In this document: one piece after another, positions 6,239-6,314 of the stretch
How positions within the stretch are numbered: the first letter of the stretch is position 1
How the letters are laid out: each line of letters opens with the position of its first letter
From: Methanobacteriota archaeon
Lineage (GTDB): Archaea > Thermoplasmatota > Poseidoniia > Poseidoniales > Thalassarchaeaceae
Length of the DNA: 6,314 nt
Direction: 5' to 3'
Assembly: GCA_002731195.1 (NCBI GenBank)
Contig: PCAI01000013.1
Coordinates: forward strand, 1 to 6,314
Program-made: the position numbers and the translations under genes
The notes under the pieces: model-generated
Databases searched by the model: none
Told to the model about the DNA's origin: nothing
Seen by the model: the letters and a program-made list of their open reading frames with translations, nothing else

Positions 6239-6279
6239 ATATCTCCGATATCACCATTGTTTGAAGTATTACCTCTCAT
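6235..6279 (-). CDS. 14-codon mini-ORF overlapping the kynA start
   Basis: An ATG at 6279 opens a closed frame encoding MRGNTSNNGDIGDI, and its TGA overlaps the kynA ATG in an ATGA junction typical of translational coupling. An in-frame TAG lies upstream, so it is not the tail of a longer gene in this frame. A TATA-like stretch sits about 24 nt before the ATG, the distance expected for a leaderless archaeal message. The peptide has no tryptophan, so it does not resemble a classic attenuation leader. A chance ORF in a leader is a serious alternative. Confidence 0.25.
   Translation of the reverse strand: MRGNTSNNGDIGDI
6243..6246 (-). promoter_or_regulatory. Shine-Dalgarno GGAG of kynA
   Basis: On the minus strand CGGAGATATATG places GGAG 4 nt before the ATG at 6238. 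The spacing is short compared with the 7 nt of other genes here but workable. The site lies inside the mini-ORF that ends at the kynA start. Confidence 0.5.
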
Positions 6280-6297
6280 TAGAAAATTCTAAAGTAG

Positions 6298-6307
6298 TTA
6301 ATATTAT
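6298..6307 (-). promoter_or_regulatory. possible TATA element upstream of kynA
   Basis: The minus strand reads ATAATATTAA here, about 60-70 nt before the kynA ATG and about 24 nt before the ATG of the mini-ORF. That spacing suits an archaeal TATA box with transcription beginning at or near 6279. The match is by composition only, and the upstream BRE region runs off the window edge. Confidence 0.3.
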
Positions 6308-6314
6308 GGCTTAC

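Overview
This is an AT-rich window in which all six recognisable genes lie on the minus strand, so transcription runs from high to low coordinates. In that order they are tryptophan 2,3-dioxygenase (kynA), a thiolase, RNA polymerase subunit K (rpoK), heme A synthase (ctaA), heme O synthase (ctaB), and a LeuA/homocitrate-synthase-type acyltransferase. No gap exceeds 86 bases, and no rRNA, tRNA, insertion sequence or CRISPR array was seen.

The organism is very probably an archaeon. The 85-residue RpoK is the archaeal/eukaryotic RPB6 type. GGAG or GGAGG Shine-Dalgarno sequences precede several starts, and A/T-only TATA-like stretches lie upstream of transcription units. Enzymes using O2 or serving aerobic respiration (TDO, heme A/O synthesis) point to an aerobic lifestyle. 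A marine planktonic euryarchaeon or Thermoplasmatota lineage (Poseidoniales/MGII, or MGIII) fits best, but that placement is inference from gene content and base composition, not from a phylogeny.

Region by region. Positions 6239-6314 are an upstream region holding a TATA-like element and a 14-codon mini-ORF whose stop overlaps the kynA start (ATGA). kynA and the thiolase are 60 nt apart with a possible promoter between them. A 68-nt A/T-rich gap, with an exact 11-bp tandem duplication at its start, separates the thiolase from rpoK. rpoK, ctaA and ctaB are tightly packed (gaps of 19 and 35 nt) and look like one operon. The rpoK-ctaA gap is nearly filled by a perfect hairpin that contains the ctaA Shine-Dalgarno sequence. 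The LeuA-like gene follows after 86 nt, with its own strong GGAGG. Positions 1-57 hold a TATA-like element and perhaps the first codons of another minus-strand gene.

Together ctaB (heme b to heme o) and ctaA (heme o to heme a) supply the cofactor of aa3-type cytochrome oxidase. kynA is itself a heme and O2 enzyme that opens tryptophan breakdown to kynurenine. The thiolase and the LeuA-like enzyme both handle acetyl-CoA. I see no wholly new system here. The most distinctive points are the rpoK-heme A synthase linkage, the hairpin over the ctaA start, the unusual form of RpoK, and the mini-ORF before kynA.
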